The notes beneath the pieces are model-generated. The model was not told where the DNA came from. It saw only the letters and a program-made list of their open reading frames with translations, and ran no database searches. A program made the position numbers and the translations under genes. 64,000 nt of DNA from Moesziomyces globuligerus (Eukaryota; Basidiomycota; Ustilaginomycetes; Ustilaginales; Ustilaginaceae), in NCBI GenBank assembly GCA_030849465.1, contig JARVLF010000002.1, positions 62,001-126,000 on the forward strand. Direction: 5' to 3'. Below are positions 20,917-30,919 of this stretch, one piece after another. How positions within the stretch are numbered: the stretch's first letter is position 1; each line of letters opens with the position of its first letter.

Positions 20917-21828
20917 TTATCCGAGCAGTCCCAGCCGATACCGACGGCCCTGCCATGCGATGCTCCCGCCCTCGCCGCGCTCAAACGCATCCGGGTCGAT
21001 CTCCAACCCCTCGGCCAGCCGGCTTAACACCAGGCTCGATCCCAGCAGACTCAAGCCGCCGTACCGCCGCTGCACCTCGGTCGTACCGGCCACGTCGCCG
21101 GCCACGTCGGACGTCTCGTCTGCGCGACGCCCTCGCCGCCGCCGTGTAGGCTCGGGAGACGGGTGGTAGACGTAGCCGTTGCTCGCGTCCACCACGAGCT
21201 TATCTGGCTCGAACCTGTGTTCGAGCGTGCCGGCCCAGCGCAGCATACCCTCGTCGCTGAGCTCCCGGAAGACGATCGGCGTATCCTGGCAACGCACCAA
21301 GTTCAGCTCCGGTCCGCACGGAGAAATCCACTCGTACCCCTCCGAGTCCCCCAGCCGACACGCTTCCGCGTAGAGGTCCCCTTCCGCTTGTCCTTGCATC
21401 GCGTCGCCGTTGTACGGTGCTACATCGCTCCAGTCCCGTGGAAGAGACGAATCGGGTGGCGAATGAAGTACGTCGTGCCGCGAGATCTTTCCTGCTCCTG
21501 AGTATCCTGGACATGCAGTGCACGACGCCGGATTCGGCCGGATGCGCTTGAAGAAGAAGTCCAAGAACTCGGCGTTCTTGAAGCAGCTCGTCAGATTCTT
21601 TGGCACCGTGTCGTGCAGGAAGAGCTGACCATGCACATCGACCACGTATCGGTACACGCGAAACCCTGAAGCCGGAGTAGACGAAGCCTTGTTGAGAGCG
21701 GATGAAGAGGCTCCGAAGTGTCTGCACTGCCGCTGGCCTGCCGAAGCCCGAGGAGCTAGACCTCCGCTGTGAGAGGCGATTCGAGCTGCAGCTGATCTCA
21801 GCGAAGGGACATGCTGAGCACCGAGCAT
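20917..21828 (-). CDS. UPF0598 family mitochondrial protein (C8orf82-like)
   Basis: A 303-residue protein of the UPF0598/DUF4505 family, of unknown biochemical function. Conserved blocks seen are YVVDVHGQLFLHDTVPKNLT, FKNAEFLDFFFKRIRPNP, EGYEWISPCGPELNLVRC and PIVFRELSD. The N-terminal 45 residues are Arg/Ser/Ala-rich with no acidic residue, consistent with a mitochondrial presequence; family members are annotated as mitochondrial. About 40 residues (SRHDVLHSPPD onwards) separate the two conserved halves. Intronless. It is head-to-head with the mitochondrial ribosomal protein gene, 391 bp apart. Confidence 0.88.
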   Translation of the reverse strand: MLGAQHVPSLRSAAARIASHSGGLAPRASAGQRQCRHFGASSSALNKASSTPASGFRVYRYVVDVHGQLFLHDTVPKNLTSCFKNAEFLDFFFKRIRPNPASCTACPGYSGAGKISRHDVLHSPPDSSLPRDWSDVAPYNGDAMQGQAEGDLYAEACRLGDSEGYEWISPCGPELNLVRCQDTPIVFRELSDEGMLRWAGTLEHRFEPDKLVVDASNGYVYHPSPEPTRRRRGRRADETSDVAGDVAGTTEVQRRYGGLSLLGSSLVLSRLAEGLEIDPDAFERGEGGSIAWQGRRYRLGLLG

Positions 21829-22219
21829 GACCTACTTGTGCATCCGAACCTAGAGGGGTGATGAATACCTGACAGAGGCTACATCAGCATGAGCTGGGTG
21901 TGGTAGTTGTCGTCCTCGAGTGACGGCGGCCAGTGCGAGCGCCATCTGACAGTATCGGACAGGTGGAGGTGGGGTTTTAGAAATGAAGTGTTAGAGCTAC
22001 ATATTTAAAAGCGTCTGTTAGGCCTTGAGCCACACGAATCGGATCCGAAAACGCACGAGATTTTTGAGTGTGCAGCGAGAAGAACCACCACCTTCTCATA
22101 GCGTTCTCTCCACCACTACAACCTCTCTCCGCATCTATCCCTGCGCATCGTCCATTCACCTGGCGCACAGTCCTCGTCATCACCCGTCTCAGGTCGCATC
22201 TGTCTCATCTCGTTTCGTC
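21829..22219. promoter_or_regulatory. Bidirectional promoter region UPF0598 / uS8m
   Basis: A 391-bp gap between two divergent start codons, both for predicted mitochondrial proteins. Shared control is inference. Confidence 0.5.
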
Positions 22220-22681
22220 ATGCCGTTGCACGCGGACCTGTGTACGATCCTGCAGAACGCCTCGCGCGCGCGGCTGCGCTCCATCCCGCTCGCCTCGACC
22301 AAGGATAACCTCTCGATCCTCTCGATCCTCCTGCAGCACGGCTTCATCCACAACGTCGTACGCGGTACGCAGTCTGGTCCTTCGCCCGCATCGTACACCG
22401 CCGCGAGCCCCGCAGCGCGCAGGCTGTGGGTCGACCTCAAGTTCCGCCCGGACGACCGCCCCGTGCTCGAAAAGATGAACGTCATCTCCAAACCGTCGCG
22501 CAAACTCACCATGGACAAGGACGAGCTGCTGAGGCTCGCAACGGGCAGGAGGGCCAAGTTCGTCAAACCCCTCGATATGGGCGAGATCGGAATCGTCGAT
22601 TGCGGGAAGCACGGTTGGTGGGAGGTCAGGGACGCTATCCGACGCGGCTACGGCGGCGAAGTCGTCGCTCGAGTCTCCTAG
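22220..22681 (+). CDS. MRPS8: Mitochondrial small-subunit ribosomal protein uS8m
   Basis: A 153-residue uS8-family protein of the mitochondrial 37S subunit, binding the central domain of the small rRNA. It shows the uS8 N-terminal helix pattern (LCTILQNASRARL), the hydrophobic block LSILSILLQHGFI, a segment RRLWVDLKFRPDDRPVLEKM, and the C-terminal uS8 loop GEIGIVDCGKHGWWEVRDA. Length and divergence fit the mitochondrial rather than the cytosolic (eS8/uS8) form. The ATG at 22220 is chosen because upstream in-frame sequence is Arg/Ser-rich and unconserved. Intronless. Confidence 0.9.
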   Translation: MPLHADLCTILQNASRARLRSIPLASTKDNLSILSILLQHGFIHNVVRGTQSGPSPASYTAASPAARRLWVDLKFRPDDRPVLEKMNVISKPSRKLTMDKDELLRLATGRRAKFVKPLDMGEIGIVDCGKHGWWEVRDAIRRGYGGEVVARVS

Positions 22682-23145
22682 CCTCGCCTCACACCCGAAG
22701 GATTCATCTGCGGATTACGAAGCGCTGCGGTGCAGTACTTGCCTTGCCGACAATGCCCCACGTAGGCGGACATCATGCCAACCTGCTGCCGTTCTTCCCT
22801 TTCTTCCTACCACCTCCGACACATTTGTATTTGTACCTGCTACACCACACTGCATCATTGCCCCACATCGTGCTGCGCTCGTGTGACCTTGCTGTTGGAT
22901 CCATGTCTCGGTGATGAGCCACCCGACGAGATTGAAGGCGTCAAGGTGTGTCGAGAAGGTCACGTGTGGCCAGTTTCTTCGAATCTAACAAATTCGCATT
23001 CGAGCGACCCTGACACAGACCACCGCCTTCGCACTCCACACGTCACGCCTTCTTGCACACCAACACCGTCTTCTCCCACGTTCGAGCTCGGGTTAGGTGT
23101 CGTCGTCTGCAGCCACTTCGGAAGCTTCGGACTTTGCAGGGCGTC
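22682..23145. other. Intergenic region uS8m to YOS1
   Basis: A 464-bp stretch between two plus-strand genes, holding the uS8m 3' UTR and YOS1 promoter. No further gene was seen. Confidence 0.5.
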
Positions 23146-23586
23146 ATGTTCGGACTCGGATCTGCGTTCTACCTGATCTTGTTCATCACCAATGCGCTAG
23201 CCGTGCTCTCGGAAGACCGCTTCCTGGCAAGAGGTAAGTCCGCCTGCACCGCGATTCAGATCCTTCCGTCGATGTCTTTTGACTGACTCTTGTGGCTCGA
23301 TTGTACAGTGGGGTGGTCATCACACTCGCTAGCGAGCGGGTCGTTTGATCAGGGCTTCTCCCAACCAGGTCCCTATGCGCAAAACGACGTAACCATCAAG
23401 GCGAGACTCATCAACCTCATCTCCGCCGTCCGAACACTCATGCGCAGTAAGCACCCCATCCATCTCCCCCATAGAGACACGCCTCTGCTGTGCAAGACAA
23501 CTGCTGACACAATCTGCCTTGGTCCGACAGTTCCGCTCGTGGCCATCAACATCGTCGTCGTCATCTACCTCATCATTCTCGGCTAA
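23146..23586 (+). CDS. YOS1: Yos1-like ER-Golgi transport protein (IER3IP1 homologue)
   Basis: Three exons (23146-23233, 23309-23446, 23531-23586) encode 93 residues. Exon 1 gives a hydrophobic N-terminus (MFGLGSAFYLILFITNALAV) followed by LSEDRFLAR. Exons 2 and 3 give the family hallmark VTIKARLINLISAVRTLMR joined to IPLVAINIVVVIYLIILG. This is the full Yos1/IER3IP1 layout: two hydrophobic segments around a polar loop. Yos1 acts with Yip1 and Yif1 on COPII vesicles. Both introns have GTAAG donors. The first carries an in-frame stop and the second disrupts the conserved MR-IPL junction, so splicing is required. The gene is tail-to-tail with SIS1. Confidence 0.92.
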
Positions 23587-23800
23587 GCCATGCAATCTCC
23601 AAATTCCAGCTTTCAGAATGGCACACACAGCCACGCCTGACACACTGCACGCACTCAGCGCATCGAGGAAGCGCAATCACCACCAGGTTCGAGCTCAAAA
23701 TTGGACGCTTGAGGTTCGCTGACATTGCAGAAAGAGAGATGCATTCGGAACGAGCTACAAGGGGGCGCATGCGGTGTGATTCGGAACGATTTGCTGCGCT

Positions 23801-24997
23801 TCAAGGAGCAAGGACTTTTCTGATGCCCTCCTTCTGAGCGGCAGTAAGCGATTCCGGCAACTGGACGGACCACTCCACGACCAGGTCACCTTTCCTCTTG
23901 CCACCCGTCTTGCTGATGGGCATGCCTTCGTTGGCCAATCTGGTCGTCTTGCCCGGGGTGATCGACGACTTGCCCGGGCCTGGGTTGGGAAGGGGCACTG
24001 TGATCGTCCTGCCGTCGAGCGTTTCGATCTGCCTCCTCGAAGCCGGCGTTCCTGGTTTCGGAGGGTCCAGTGCATCGACGAGGTTGAGCGGTATTGTGAC
24101 GTGAAGATCGTCGCCATCGCGCTTGAAGTGCGCATGCGGCTTCTCGTCCACAATGAACACCACATCCTGGAACGAGCCTGGCGCCACCTCGTGGCCCGCC
24201 CCGCCAAAGCGGATCTTGGTGCCCTTCTTCCAGCCGGGCTTCACCTCGACTGTGAGGATCTTGTCCTCCGAGCCGCCCGAGGCGAGCTTGCGTCCGACCT
24301 TGAGCCGCTTCGTCGTGCCCGTGTACAGGTCCTGCAGAGACAGCGGCAGCTGCTTCTCCACGTCACTCGGCTTTTCCGCGGGAGCACCGCCACCGCCACC
24401 AGGAGCGGCACCGCCAAAGTTGAATCCGCCGGGCATACCACCGCCCGCCTTAGGTCGGGCTCCTCCACCCAACATGTCCTCCATCCCTCCCATACCGCCC
24501 ATGCCGCCCATACCACCCATACCGCCCATGTTGCCCATGCCGCCCATCCCGCCGAAGGGGTTTGACCCGCCAAAGATGCTTGCAAAGATGTCATTCGGGT
24601 CACTGGGCGAGAAGCCGCCCATACCACCCATCCCCGGTCCGCCCGAGGTGAAGGTGAACGTCCTTCCGCCGCCGCCGCCTCCGCCGGGGAAGCCGCCGAA
24701 GCCAGCGCCACCAGGGAAGCCACCGAAGCCCGCCCCGCCATCTGCGCCCGGTGGGGGAGCGCCGCCACCGGCCTTGAGGCCCTCTTCGCCAAACTGATCG
24801 TAGATGGCGCGTTTGTTCGAGTCCGAGAGCACCTCGAACGCCTCGCCGACCTCCTTGAACTTCTTGTTGGCGGTCTCGACGTTGTCCTTGTTGCGGTCCG
24901 GGTGCCACTTGAGCGCTGCCTTCTTGTAGGCCTTTTTGAGCGTATCGTCGTCAGCGTCCTTGCCGACGCCGAGGATCTTGTAGTAGTCTTTCCCCAT
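23801..24997 (-). CDS. SIS1: Type II J-domain Hsp40 co-chaperone
   Basis: A 398-residue DnaJ protein of the Sis1/DNAJB class that stimulates Hsp70 ATPase and delivers clients. The J domain (residues 4-70) has the HPD triad in ALKWHPDRN. It is followed by a Gly/Phe-rich and Gly/Met-rich region with GGMGGM repeats (about 75-190), then the two beta-barrel C-terminal domains and dimerisation tail ([38 protein letters not shown]). There is no CxxCxGxG zinc module, which excludes the type I (Ydj1) class. Intronless. The 645-bp upstream region likely holds its promoter; no clear heat-shock element array was confirmed. Confidence 0.94.
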   Translation of the reverse strand: MGKDYYKILGVGKDADDDTLKKAYKKAALKWHPDRNKDNVETANKKFKEVGEAFEVLSDSNKRAIYDQFGEEGLKAGGGAPPPGADGGAGFGGFPGGAGFGGFPGGGGGGGRTFTFTSGGPGMGGMGGFSPSDPNDIFASIFGGSNPFGGMGGMGNMGGMGGMGGMGGMGGMEDMLGGGARPKAGGGMPGGFNFGGAAPGGGGGAPAEKPSDVEKQLPLSLQDLYTGTTKRLKVGRKLASGGSEDKILTVEVKPGWKKGTKIRFGGAGHEVAPGSFQDVVFIVDEKPHAHFKRDGDDLHVTIPLNLVDALDPPKPGTPASRRQIETLDGRTITVPLPNPGPGKSSITPGKTTRLANEGMPISKTGGKRKGDLVVEWSVQLPESLTAAQKEGIRKVLAP

Positions 24998-25642
24998 GGT
25001 GGAGGTGTGCCGTGGCCTCTTGTGAGGTCGTGTTCCGTCTTCGCTGATACCGGGAATGGTTGCGGACCGAAGCCAGATTGCTGTGCAGTGAAGCCTGCTC
25101 CAGCTAAGGTAATGCTGTGGGTGCTAAGAGTGAAGGATGCGAGCGAGACAAAAAGACAGAAAGTATCGCTGGCTGCTTCGAAGTGAAGATGAATGTGTCG
25201 GTGTGAAGAGTGTTATAGCGTGATGAGGAGTATGATAGGCCGTGTAGAAGGAAGCTGAGTATCGGATCGGCCGTGCGTCATGCTACAGCCAAGTGCGGGA
25301 TGCGGACGCCTCCACACTTCGATTCTCCTGCATCTCTCAGCTTCCGCCTTCCTCTGGCAGCCTCGAGAATATTCGGCTTGCTTCGGCCTGCTTCCGACTA
25401 AACCTTCGGCTCGGGCGCGGACCCACTCAAAGTTTTTTAAACTGTGTTACACCGACATATGAAACACTTTGTACCCCAGGCCAACGCTATCACAAGTTCA
25501 TGCATCCTGGCGGCTGTCAAACAAGTCGAAACATGCCGATGGGCACAACGCCCTAGCTACGACAGGCTTGAGTCTAATTGTTCGGTGTTGCACTCTACGA
25601 ATGCGACGATCTGTCTTGCGGATAAATCACAACTCAAACGGT
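24998..25642. other. SIS1 upstream / 3' flank of the 1758-residue gene
   Basis: A 645-bp intergenic stretch. Short open frames are unsupported. Scattered GAA triplets near 25160-25200 do not form a convincing heat-shock element. Confidence 0.5.
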
Positions 25643-28600
25643 CTAGCCGGAAGAGTTGACGGCGGACACATTGCCTGGCGGAGTGACGGTAGCCGTCGCA
25701 TCCGCCGGCACCTGCGTGCGCCAGTTGTGGATCGACGATGCCTTGGGATCCATCATCATCGCCATCGGGTTCGGCGTCATGGGCGCTGCGATCGGCGGCG
25801 ATCCCATCATGGGCATCGGCATCGACATGGGCATCCCTGGCGGCGCCATGCCTCCTGCACCTCCGATCTGCGACCCGGGTGACATGGCAGCGGCTGCACC
25901 CATGCCCAGTGGCATCCCCATCGCCATCGACGTCGACATGCTCATGCCCATCGGAAGCCCCGAAGATGCAGCGGGCATCCCATCCCACTGCGGCATACTC
26001 ATCATCCCCGGACCGCTCGAGGGCAGTCCCACGATCGAGTGGCGCGCATCGGGCATCCCCATACCGCCCATCATGCCCATGCTCGGCATCGCGCTCATCC
26101 GGTTGAGCATCATCGACGAGCGCACATCCATCCCGGACGGCGAGGCGAAGCCCGATCCTGACGGAGACGGCTCGCCCGTACGCTGCTGCTGCCCCTTCTC
26201 CATCTGTAACTGCCGGATGAGCGCCGCCTGCTCCGCGATGATGGCCGCCTGCGGATGCACGTAGCCCAGAGGCTTGTCGTCCTCGCTGTCGTCGTCATCG
26301 CTCGCGTCCTCCTCCTCATCGTCGGCCTTCCCGTTCGTCTTGGCCTCGTCGTCGCCACCCGGCCCGTCGACATCGTCGGTGTTGACCTGACGTGCCAGCT
26401 TAGCCGCCCTTCGCTGCGCCTTTTCTGCCTGGCGTGCCTCCTTCTTCTCCCGCTTCTCGTTCTCGAGCGCCAAGCGCATAGCGGCGAGCACCGCATTGCC
26501 TCCAGGATGTCGCTGTCCAAGCGGGAGATCCTCGTCCGAATCTTCTTCCGCACCGTTTGCTTGTCCCTTCGGGCTGGCAGCCGCCAGCCCGCTGCCAGTG
26601 CGAAGCGACGAGGCTGACGATGTCTGCGCTGCAGCATTTCCAAGACGCGATGGGCTGTTTGGCGTAGAGGAAAAGTCAAGGTCGAGCTTGCCGCCACCCA
26701 ACAACATTGACTGTCGGATTCGCTTCTCTTTCAGCGCAGCCAGCGGCAGCTCTTCGTCTGACGAATCCGCGTGGCCCGATCCACTCGGCTGCAGCGACAG
26801 CCCCGCGGCAAATGAGACAGGTCGCGATGCCACGTTCTTCTTGACCTGCGAGAGAGGCACATCGTCGTCGTCGCTGTCCTCGGGCTCAGCATCCGAAGCA
26901 ATGAGCCACTCCTGGGTAGCCTTCTCCTCGCCCGCCAGAAGGGCCGGGGTCCTCCGCCCCTCTTCCTGTGCGCCGTCAGCACCGCCGATGTCGAGTGCGA
27001 GGACAGGCGGCTCGACGGGAGTGGGACTGCGTTCAGGGATCTCCGCAGATTCGCCGCGCTCTTCAGACTTAGCGTCCTGCTTCGAAGGTGTAATGGAGGC
27101 TGCCTCGGCATTCGAGGCCGTCAGACTGACGCTGCTACCCATCGCCGAGAGATTTGACACGTCCAGCATCGAGCGCGACTTTTTCTTGCTCTTCTTGGTC
27201 AGCGTGAAGAGCGAGCGCTCCTTTTTGGCCTTGGCTTGAGCTTCGACCTGCTGCTGGGCTGCAGCTTCCGCCTCTGCCCTTGCTCTGGCCATCTCAGCCT
27301 CGTGCGCCTCTTCTTCCTGTCTCTTGGCCATTTCGCGAGCCCAGACCTGGTCGGCGCCGAATACAGCCTCCATGCGCTCGCGTGTGTCATTGTAGCCGAT
27401 GGGCTTGTCCCGGAAGCTTCGCGCCATGCTCGGCGCGATCGAAGCTCCATCGTCGAGAACCGACTTGGCCCCGGCTGTCGTGCCGTTGGGCTGCAGCGAG
27501 CCCGTTCTGTCTTCACCATCGACCTGTAGCATCGCGGTCTCGCCGTCCTCGAGCTGAACCTGACCGTAGAAGCGTGCCTTGGACTTGCGCTCGGTGTTGC
27601 GTTCTGTTGCGATATCGAGCAAGCTCTTGCCGTACAGTTTACCCGCCGGTTTGCTGTCATCGACCCAGCGCTTGTCGTCATCGCTGGCCCAGAGATCGGA
27701 CTCGGTATCGGTTTCGGTCTCGTCCTCTTCGCTGGTGGTGCTGCTAAGATCCAAGTCTTCATCGGGACTCAGCTCGCCCACGCCAAGTTCCTGGAACGAC
27801 TTGCCCTCCGCGAGTGCCTGCTCACGCTTCGCGCGCCGCACTCGCCTCGCGGCCTTCCTCTTGCGCTTCGCCTTGACAAGTCGCTTGGCCGCGCGCTTGG
27901 CAGAGCGGCTCTGCTTCTTGATGTCGGCGAGCGGTTTGTCATCGTCATCCGAGTCTTCCGCCTTGTCAGGCTGAAAGATGTCATCAACGCGCGTACCAGC
28001 TTCCCAACCCCAGCCCTCACGCTCGTCATCGTGCTGAACCAAGTGGTTGCGGAAGAGCGCCGTGGTGGGTGCAGCAGCACGACGACCAATACCGCGGGGA
28101 GCCGCCGCGGGCACCTGGACTGTCCTGCCGACTTCGACGGCCTTGAGGCGGACGGCGATCTGCTCCTGCTTCTTGGCGCTAATCTTGGCGGCGAACATGG
28201 GCTGAGGGCCGTTGGCACTTTGTACGACAAGACTGCGCATCGGAGGCAGGCCACCGCGACTATCGTGCAGAACAAAGCCATCAGGGACGTGGATGCTGTG
28301 ACGTTTCTCCGCCGAGAGAGGTTGGATGGATACAGCGAGAGGATCGGTCAGACGAAGCTTGGGCGCGAACTCGGTGCCTTGCAATGGCTGTGGCATCAAG
28401 ATAGTCTTTGGCATGCAAGCGGCCAGACCGCGCGGTCTGAGAGGCCCGCGACGAGGCGGGCTGATGTAGTCGTCATCGACGTCGTTCGCGTTGTCTTCCT
28501 GATCGATGGCGAGGTCCACTGCCATCTTGGCGGCGGGCTCGGCCGCATACAGATCGGAAAGGTTTCCTGCAGCCTCGATCTGTTCGACGGGATCCACGGC

Positions 28601-30919
28601 GCGCGAGAGGTCCTCGGCGTCCGATTCGGCGTCGCCCTCGTCGCCATCTCGGCGTGCTGCACTCTTCTGCTTCATCGGCTTGCCCTTCGCGTCCATCATC
28701 ATGCTGAGGCGGAACCACTTCTTGCGCGGCTTACCCCAATTCGCGGATGAGAGGTCGGGCGCCTCGGTGCCGCCCAGCTGGATCTCGAAGTTCTCGCCGC
28801 CGGTCTTGCCGAGATCCTGGGCGAGAGCTGTGAAGTCATACGAGATGGGCCTTGCGCGTGGCTTTGGCAGCTGACCGAACTCGTCCTGATCGAGCTGCTC
28901 GTCCTGAGCGAGCTCCTCGGCGAGAAGGTCGCGGTTGATGCCTAGATGTGAAGGGAAGGTGGAGTTGCGTGCGACGGCCTGTAGCTGTCGGGTGGTGAGA
29001 CTGTTGAAATCGATTGCGGGAGGAGCGCCACTACCTGCGCCAACGTCGAGCATGTTAGCGTCGGAAACAGGACCGAATGACGGGCTTGCAGCTTGCAGCG
29101 CGGCGGCGAAGGGACTGGGGCCAAGGCCGAGGTCGTGCTCGGCGAAGAGATCCTGCGACCAACTTCGGCTGGGAACTCTGGCATGCGACAATGGTGACGA
29201 GATGATGGGTGTGGATCCGTTCCTGGGCAGAAGGGAAGAAGACTCGGGCTGATCCGGGTTCGCAGGGGCTGATGCTCCTTGTGCTTCTGCACTGAAGAAG
29301 GGACCGCCGAGGAAAGAGTTACGCCTAGAGTGGCTTCTGGAGTAAGAGCCAATGCCGACCATGTCAGCATCCGCAGCGACACCTTCTGGCCCGGTTGGCT
29401 GCGATGGCAGTGCTTGAGTTGTCTGTGGTATCGGGATAGCCTGGCTGGAAAGGGGACCGACGTGCTCAACGTTGGCTTGACTGTGCGAGGCTGGTTGTTC
29501 ACCTGCCTCGCCTGTGCTACGCGGGTGGATGGAGCCCAGCACCGAGTCGTCGTGAATGCCTTCGACCTGAGCTATCGGCTCAGTTGCGCCAAGGAAGGCC
29601 GAGGAAGCCGTCGAGTCGGCTCGAGACAGCGGGCGCGGACGATCTATGACGGACATAGAAGAACGACGTCCAAAGTCGGCGCTCTGCTGAGTCGCGCTGT
29701 CGGCAGCGTCTGTGTCCGGTCGAGGTTGGTCATCGCTGAGGACTAGGGAGGCCTCACGGAGGGACGCGCGCTTGTTCGTGTCAGAGGAAGCAATGATGTG
29801 CTCTACGACTTGGTCCTTAGTGGCAGTCGGACCAGGGCCGTTCCACTCGGAAGGCGGGAGGTTCTCCTGACGTTCGCGATAGAGCTTGATCTTGGCGAGC
29901 AATTCCAATTTGGCATCGGCTGATCCAGGCTGCTTGGAGTGACTCGCAGTCCCGGTGCCGATATCTGAGCTGGCTCGCGTTGCTTCTGCGGGGGGATTAG
30001 GCGGGAAGCGGATTGCATCTAAAGACTTGCGGGTTGCAATGGGCTGAGGAGCACTGTCGTCGAAAGACGGACGTGTCGCGATGTCGCCTGCAAGGCTCTG
30101 TGCGCGGGAGCGCTGACCGGCAGCCGCACGGTCTCGTTCCTCTTTGCTGAGGAACTTGTCGACGCCCCATTCGCTGAGGACGTCGGCATCGGAGAGTGCG
30201 TCGTCGTCACCTGCAGCAGCAAAAACGCTCGTGGGGCGCGAGCCGGCCTTGGAGGTGCGACCGAGGACGGAGGCGGCAGCATTGGAGAAGATACTGTCGT
30301 TTCGACTGTGGGGTCTTTCGGTGCCCGCAAGAGCAGAGACGTTGCTGCCTGCACAGCTGCGCGCGCGCCTTTCGGTAGGGAGGGCGACTCCAAGGAAGTC
30401 GACGCTGGGCCGGCGGCCGTCGTCACTAGGCTCGAGAAGACGGGAGAGGCCGGTGGCTGCGCTCCAGGTGCGAACATGACGCTTGACGGCCAGGCTGGCA
30501 CCTTCTCTGTAGGGAGCAAAGATGGCGCTCTGGCTGGCGAGAGACGGCTCCGGGGGTGGTGGCGGACGGAGCGCATCATCGGCGCGCGAAGGATGGTAGA
30601 TGTGCCAGAACTGAGCCTTTTCGAGGATGCGCTCGTTGTCTGCCTCGATGAGCGCAGCGGCGAGTTGGAGACGCGCATTCACACGTTTGGTGATTTTTGG
30701 CTGAGCGGTCTGGGTAGCTTCGGCGGCATCTTTGTTGGGCTCCGGCTGCGTGGGAGTGGCAGCTTCTGCAGCGTTGGCATCGATAGGATGGGAAGCCGAC
30801 GCGCGCGACGGTGAGCGCACCGCTTGGGCAGCAGACTGGTAAAGCTCTTCTGCCGCGCGATCGAAGCCCATATGCTCCTGCTGCGCGCGCTCGAAGGCGG
30901 GAAACGCTATGGAACCCAT
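25643..30919 (-). CDS. Large disordered protein with repeated acidic-Pro-Leu motifs, unrecognised
   Basis: One uninterrupted frame of 1758 residues from the ATG at 30919; a longer frame begins only at a GTG. I recognise no catalytic domain. The N-terminal part has a more ordered block (FWHIYHPSRADDALRPPPPP, then REGASLAVKRHVRTWSAATG). The middle is Ser/Pro/Ala-rich with a conserved-looking segment (NFEIQLGGTEAPDLS, KKWFRLSMMMDAKG). The C-terminal half contains five copies of an S/D/E-rich motif ending xPL, near residues 986, 1344, 1384, 1457 and 1537, most followed by a Lys/Arg-rich helix. A Glu/Ala/Gln coiled-coil-like stretch and a basic KKSKKKSR patch also occur. The tail is Met/Gly/Pro-rich. 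It may be a scaffold; localisation is unknown. It diverges from the thymine-DNA glycosylase gene. Confidence 0.82.
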   Translation of the reverse strand: MGSIAFPAFERAQQEHMGFDRAAEELYQSAAQAVRSPSRASASHPIDANAAEAATPTQPEPNKDAAEATQTAQPKITKRVNARLQLAAALIEADNERILEKAQFWHIYHPSRADDALRPPPPPEPSLASQSAIFAPYREGASLAVKRHVRTWSAATGLSRLLEPSDDGRRPSVDFLGVALPTERRARSCAGSNVSALAGTERPHSRNDSIFSNAAASVLGRTSKAGSRPTSVFAAAGDDDALSDADVLSEWGVDKFLSKEERDRAAAGQRSRAQSLAGDIATRPSFDDSAPQPIATRKSLDAIRFPPNPPAEATRASSDIGTGTASHSKQPGSADAKLELLAKIKLYRERQENLPPSEWNGPGPTATKDQVVEHIIASSDTNKRASLREASLVLSDDQPRPDTDAADSATQQSADFGRRSSMSVIDRPRPLSRADSTASSAFLGATEPIAQVEGIHDDSVLGSIHPRSTGEAGEQPASHSQANVEHVGPLSSQAIPIPQTTQALPSQPTGPEGVAADADMVGIGSYSRSHSRRNSFLGGPFFSAEAQGASAPANPDQPESSSLLPRNGSTPIISSPLSHARVPSRSWSQDLFAEHDLGLGPSPFAAALQAASPSFGPVSDANMLDVGAGSGAPPAIDFNSLTTRQLQAVARNSTFPSHLGINRDLLAEELAQDEQLDQDEFGQLPKPRARPISYDFTALAQDLGKTGGENFEIQLGGTEAPDLSSANWGKPRKKWFRLSMMMDAKGKPMKQKSAARRDGDEGDAESDAEDLSRAVDPVEQIEAAGNLSDLYAAEPAAKMAVDLAIDQEDNANDVDDDYISPPRRGPLRPRGLAACMPKTILMPQPLQGTEFAPKLRLTDPLAVSIQPLSAEKRHSIHVPDGFVLHDSRGGLPPMRSLVVQSANGPQPMFAAKISAKKQEQIAVRLKAVEVGRTVQVPAAAPRGIGRRAAAPTTALFRNHLVQHDDEREGWGWEAGTRVDDIFQPDKAEDSDDDDKPLADIKKQSRSAKRAAKRLVKAKRKRKAARRVRRAKREQALAEGKSFQELGVGELSPDEDLDLSSTTSEEDETETDTESDLWASDDDKRWVDDSKPAGKLYGKSLLDIATERNTERKSKARFYGQVQLEDGETAMLQVDGEDRTGSLQPNGTTAGAKSVLDDGASIAPSMARSFRDKPIGYNDTRERMEAVFGADQVWAREMAKRQEEEAHEAEMARARAEAEAAAQQQVEAQAKAKKERSLFTLTKKSKKKSRSMLDVSNLSAMGSSVSLTASNAEAASITPSKQDAKSEERGESAEIPERSPTPVEPPVLALDIGGADGAQEEGRRTPALLAGEEKATQEWLIASDAEPEDSDDDDVPLSQVKKNVASRPVSFAAGLSLQPSGSGHADSSDEELPLAALKEKRIRQSMLLGGGKLDLDFSSTPNSPSRLGNAAAQTSSASSLRTGSGLAAASPKGQANGAEEDSDEDLPLGQRHPGGNAVLAAMRLALENEKREKKEARQAEKAQRRAAKLARQVNTDDVDGPGGDDEAKTNGKADDEEEDASDDDDSEDDKPLGYVHPQAAIIAEQAALIRQLQMEKGQQQRTGEPSPSGSGFASPSGMDVRSSMMLNRMSAMPSMGMMGGMGMPDARHSIVGLPSSGPGMMSMPQWDGMPAASSGLPMGMSMSTSMAMGMPLGMGAAAAMSPGSQIGGAGGMAPPGMPMSMPMPMMGSPPIAAPMTPNPMAMMMDPKASSIHNWRTQVPADATATVTPPGNVSAVNSSG

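Noticed and set aside
25160..25200. GAA-rich patch upstream of SIS1 as a heat-shock element
   Set aside because: The GAA triplets are not in the alternating nGAAnnTTCn arrangement, so it does not meet the consensus.
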